A stretch of 64,000 bases of DNA from assembly GCA_003151115.1 (NCBI GenBank), contig PLWS01000004.1:62001-126000 (forward strand), in the 5' to 3' direction. Shown one piece after another: positions 61,536 through 64,000 of this stretch. The DNA is from Vulcanimicrobiota bacterium (GTDB lineage: Bacteria > Vulcanimicrobiota > Vulcanimicrobiia > Vulcanimicrobiales > Vulcanimicrobiaceae). Made by a program: the position numbers and the translations under genes. Position 1 is the stretch's first letter, and each line of letters begins with the position of its first letter. The notes beneath the pieces were generated by a model, which was given only the letters and a program-made list of their open reading frames with translations, made no database searches and was not told the DNA's origin.

Positions 61536-61547
61536 AGCCTCCCTCAT

Positions 61548-62333
61548 TCACGCGCTAAGTCGAATTTGGAAAGGCGTATGCCGCATCCGAACGAGAAAAT
61601 AGCCGGCGCCAATCCAGAGCAGCGCGATGGTCAGCCATGCGACAAGCGTTGTGTTCAGCGAGAGCGGGCTGACGGCGGCATAGCCCGACTGCACGATGTC
61701 GTGCGTGTTATTGACGGCCGCGTGCATTAACATGGCGAGCAGTATGCTGCCTTTGGTGTTTACAAACAGCCAGCCCATCGCGATTGACAGCGGAATGACG
61801 CCGGCGAGGAAGAGCGGAAACGACTGACCGTAGTTTCCGTTGCCGGGCAGCATGAAGAATACGGGCAGATGCCACAGCGCCCACAGCACGCCGAGGATGG
61901 CGCTTCCGATGCCGTATCCGTATTTCGCGCCGAGTCGCGGAAGCGCATAGCCGCGCCACCCGATCTCTTCGCCGGCTTGCACGGGCATGGAGATAGTGAT
62001 CGCCATTGGAATGAGGAACCACGACTCGTTGCCGAATTGCGGCCACGTCCCCGTGGCGAGTCGTTGTATCGCTGCAGCAGCGAGCCGAATCGCCAGCATG
62101 TACCCGATCGCGAACACATACCATTTCCATCCGACGCGCCATTCGAAGACGCGGGCAAAGAGTGCGCGGAGTCCGGCTTCTCCCTGCTTCGTTCCCGTCA
62201 ACCAGATCGCAACCAATGCCGGCATGAACACCGCGAGCAAGAAGATCGCGTTGCCGAACTTTGGCATGTACGATGCCAGCGCAAAGCCGAGCCAGCTTAG
62301 CGCTATGGTGTAGTAGAAAAACCTAAACGTCAT
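61548..62333 (-). CDS. CPBP-family intramembrane metalloprotease (CAAX-like/Abi)
   Basis: 261 residues, about eight hydrophobic helices. Active-site motifs are EEIGWRGYALPR, the WALWHLPVFFM histidine and LMHAAVNNTHD. CPBP proteases act on prenylated or short peptides; bacterial members often help bacteriocin immunity or peptide processing. ATG 62333 overlaps the stop of the binding-lipoprotein gene (ATGA), so the two may work on a shared peptide. A longer frame upstream is antisense-like and rejected. Confidence 0.87.
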   Translation of the reverse strand: MTFRFFYYTIALSWLGFALASYMPKFGNAIFLLAVFMPALVAIWLTGTKQGEAGLRALFARVFEWRVGWKWYVFAIGYMLAIRLAAAAIQRLATGTWPQFGNESWFLIPMAITISMPVQAGEEIGWRGYALPRLGAKYGYGIGSAILGVLWALWHLPVFFMLPGNGNYGQSFPLFLAGVIPLSIAMGWLFVNTKGSILLAMLMHAAVNNTHDIVQSGYAAVSPLSLNTTLVAWLTIALLWIGAGYFLVRMRHTPFQIRLSA

Positions 62334-63943
62334 CCGCCGGAGAGGCGCCAGTGAGCAACGTTCCAGAAAACGCTGTCGCTCGAGCCCGTCTCGCCGTGCA
62401 GGCGTGAGGTAAACGCGTCGATCTCGCGGCGCTGATAGATCAGGATAATCGGCAGCTCCTGATACAGCAGCCGCTGCAGTTGGGTGTAGATGGCTTTGCG
62501 CTTGGCGAGATCGAAGGTGCTGCGTCCGGCGGCGAGCAGCGCGTCGATGCGGGGATCGCAAATGCGCGATTTGTTGTAACCGTGCGGCGGAACGTTGGCG
62601 CAGGCAAACTGGTCGGTGGTGTCGGGATCGTCGCCGTTCACGAATGGATAGAGCGCGAGGTTGAATTTGCCGCCATAGACGGGACCGCCCGCGCTGACGG
62701 GCGCCACGAACTGCGTGACGTTGAAGGCTTTGATCTCAACGCGCGCGCCGACCGCGCGTTCGTATTGCGTTACGAGGTTGCCCATGATCGCGTCGCCCGG
62801 CGTTGCAGCTTGGATGACCATGAGCAGGTCGAGCGGCTCGCCGTTTTTCGTGCGCACACCGCTGGGGCCAACATGCCAGCCGGCAGTTTCCAAAAGTGCG
62901 CGCGCACCGGACGGATCGTACGGAATGCCGGGATACGCGGCCTTGTCGTAGGACCAGATGAAGAGCCCGCGTCCGGCGTCGCTGCTGTTGAGCGCGCCGC
63001 GCGTGCCTTTCGATACGAGGCTGCGCACGTCGATCGCTTGCGCCAGCGCATGACGGACTCGCGGATCTTTCGTTTGCGGCGACTGCGTATTGAAGATGAT
63101 CGCGCCGACCGCGCTAACGGGCGTGCTGAGCACGCGATAGCCGGCCAGCGTGATGAGAATCGGGTACTGTGCGTAGTCCTGCGCGTTGAAGTAGCCTTGA
63201 ACTTCGTGCGTCTGCAGAAGGTTGAGCGCGGTTTGCGCGTCGGGGATGAAGCGGATGACCAGATGCTCGATGCGCGGCTTTCCGCCGAAGTAATACGGAT
63301 TGGCGTGCATTTCCACGCGATCGCCGCGCAGCCAGCGGTCGACGACGTACGGTCCCGAGCCGATCGGTTTGCTGTCGAAGTCGATGCGGTTGAAGTCGGG
63401 ATATTTCGCGAGCAGATGCTCGGGTAGAATCGGAAAGCCTTGCGGCGCCATCACCAGCGTGAGCAGCGGCGAAAACGGTTCTTTCAAATGAAGAACGAGC
63501 GTTGTCGGGTTGGGCGCCTGCGCGGAGGCGATGCGATCGTAGCCGTAGCGCGACTGCACGTTGTTCGCCGGGTTGTTGATCGCGTTGACCGACCAAACGC
63601 AGTCGCTTGCGGTGAGCGGTTGTCCATCGGAGAAGCGGACGTTTTTTCGCAGATGGTAGGTAACCGTGCGGCCGTCGGCGCTAATGCCGCCGTTTGTGAT
63701 CGACGGTACCGTCACTGCGACGTCGGGCACGAGTTCGCCGCGATCGCCGTATTTCACCAGGAACGAGAAAAGCAGTTCGCCCCACTGCGTTTGCGACTGT
63801 CCATTTTCGAGCGCCGGATTTAACGACATCGGTTCGCGTTGCTGCGCGATCACGAGCGTCGAACGTCCGGCCGCGCTTTGCTGTTGTCCGCCCTGCGTGC
63901 AAGCCGCGAGCAAGAGTGCTGTTGCGATCAGGAACTTGTTCAT
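62330..63943 (-). CDS. Peptide/nickel-type ABC substrate-binding lipoprotein (SBP family 5)
   Basis: 537 residues from ATG 63943. Lipobox ALLLAAC (Cys15), then the SBP_bac_5 pattern: PMSLNPALENGQSQTQWGE, LVPDVAVTVPSITNGG, VTYHLRKNVRFSDGQPLTAS, YVVDRWLRGDRVEMHAN and YPGIPYDPSGARALLETAGW. Such proteins deliver oligopeptides or other ligands to an ABC importer. No permease or ATPase is seen in the window; they could lie elsewhere. A CPBP protease gene overlaps its 3' end. Confidence 0.9.
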   Translation of the reverse strand: MNKFLIATALLLAACTQGGQQQSAAGRSTLVIAQQREPMSLNPALENGQSQTQWGELLFSFLVKYGDRGELVPDVAVTVPSITNGGISADGRTVTYHLRKNVRFSDGQPLTASDCVWSVNAINNPANNVQSRYGYDRIASAQAPNPTTLVLHLKEPFSPLLTLVMAPQGFPILPEHLLAKYPDFNRIDFDSKPIGSGPYVVDRWLRGDRVEMHANPYYFGGKPRIEHLVIRFIPDAQTALNLLQTHEVQGYFNAQDYAQYPILITLAGYRVLSTPVSAVGAIIFNTQSPQTKDPRVRHALAQAIDVRSLVSKGTRGALNSSDAGRGLFIWSYDKAAYPGIPYDPSGARALLETAGWHVGPSGVRTKNGEPLDLLMVIQAATPGDAIMGNLVTQYERAVGARVEIKAFNVTQFVAPVSAGGPVYGGKFNLALYPFVNGDDPDTTDQFACANVPPHGYNKSRICDPRIDALLAAGRSTFDLAKRKAIYTQLQRLLYQELPIILIYQRREIDAFTSRLHGETGSSDSVFWNVAHWRLSGG

Positions 63944-64000
63944 TGTGTTGTAAACGATCCGGCGGTTGTCGGAGTGCATCCGCCCAGCGTGTCGTTAAGG

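Noticed and set aside
61401-61545. tmRNA (one-piece or permuted)
   Set aside because: TTTCGATGG resembles the tmRNA 5' motif, but there is no tag reading frame ending in Ala-Ala, and the length and arm order do not fit.
62334-62561. N-terminal extension of the CPBP protease
   Set aside because: The extension is Arg-rich and antisense-like within the binding-lipoprotein gene; ATG 62333 overlaps that gene's stop and starts the first helix.

Overview
The window is dense, G+C-rich bacterial chromosome with almost no spacer DNA, many 1-4 bp stop/start overlaps, and frequent GTG/TTG starts. Lipoprotein signal peptides, a predicted outer-membrane barrel and an AttH-type lipocalin point to a diderm bacterium. 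The gene mix suggests an uncultured soil-type lineage, perhaps Eremiobacterota (WPS-2) or a neighbour, but that placement is inference only. There is no phage, insertion sequence, CRISPR array, rRNA or complete canonical tRNA.

Layout. (1) 1-7.7 kb: reductive pyrimidine catabolism: NCS1 permease (cut by the left edge), beta-ureidopropionase, dihydropyrimidinase, dihydropyrimidine dehydrogenase PreA/PreT and an MmsA-type semialdehyde dehydrogenase, with a secreted cyanovirin-N-homology protein on the opposite strand. (2) 7.7-13.7 kb: molybdenum hydroxylase (xanthine dehydrogenase) genes with XdhC and MocA-like maturation proteins, divergently arranged. (3) 13.7-17.3 kb: a PDZ/membrane/GAF protein, a DUF4349 protein, a GNAT and an orphan HicB-like protein. 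(4) 17.3-22.5 kb: purine breakdown: guanine/8-oxoguanine-type deaminase, PuuE allantoinase, allantoate amidohydrolase-type enzyme and an allophanate-hydrolase C-domain protein. A PurP-like ATP-grasp ligase, known to me from archaeal purine synthesis, is translationally coupled to puuE. (5) 22.5-26.9 kb: secreted proteins including two long pentapeptide-repeat proteins, one with a stalk domain and a probable barrel. (6) 26.9-31.8 kb: urate degradation (hydroxyisourate hydrolase, PuuD, OHCU decarboxylase) divergent from guaA-purD. (7) 32-39.2 kb: an AttEFGH-like ABC system, divergent purF and a glycosidase-like lipoprotein. (8) 39.2-51.9 kb: panB, two secreted inhibitory-type serpins, a large lipoprotein, PepA, purM, a GNAT-PurN fusion and small proteins. 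(9) 51.9-61.4 kb: an arginine cluster, argB divergent from argF-argR-argG-argH-argC-argJ-argD, with an ARG-box-like operator over the argF promoter. (10) 61.4-64 kb: a terminator, a tRNA-like structured element, a CPBP protease and a peptide-type binding lipoprotein.

Together the genes turn pyrimidine and purine bases into carbon and nitrogen (uracil to beta-alanine; guanine/xanthine to urate, allantoin and allantoate), sit next to purine synthesis genes (purF, purD, purN, purM, guaA, purP-like), and make arginine by the cyclic ArgJ route.

An interspersed repeat family occurs at 16 gene junctions. Every clear copy has the same orientation on the + strand whatever the direction of the neighbouring genes. 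Copies carry hairpins whose stems vary but stay paired, and several have become the start codon, stop codon or C-terminal codons of adjacent genes. This repeat family, the PurP-like gene in a catabolic operon, the secreted pentapeptide pair and the tRNA-like element are the most unusual features seen.
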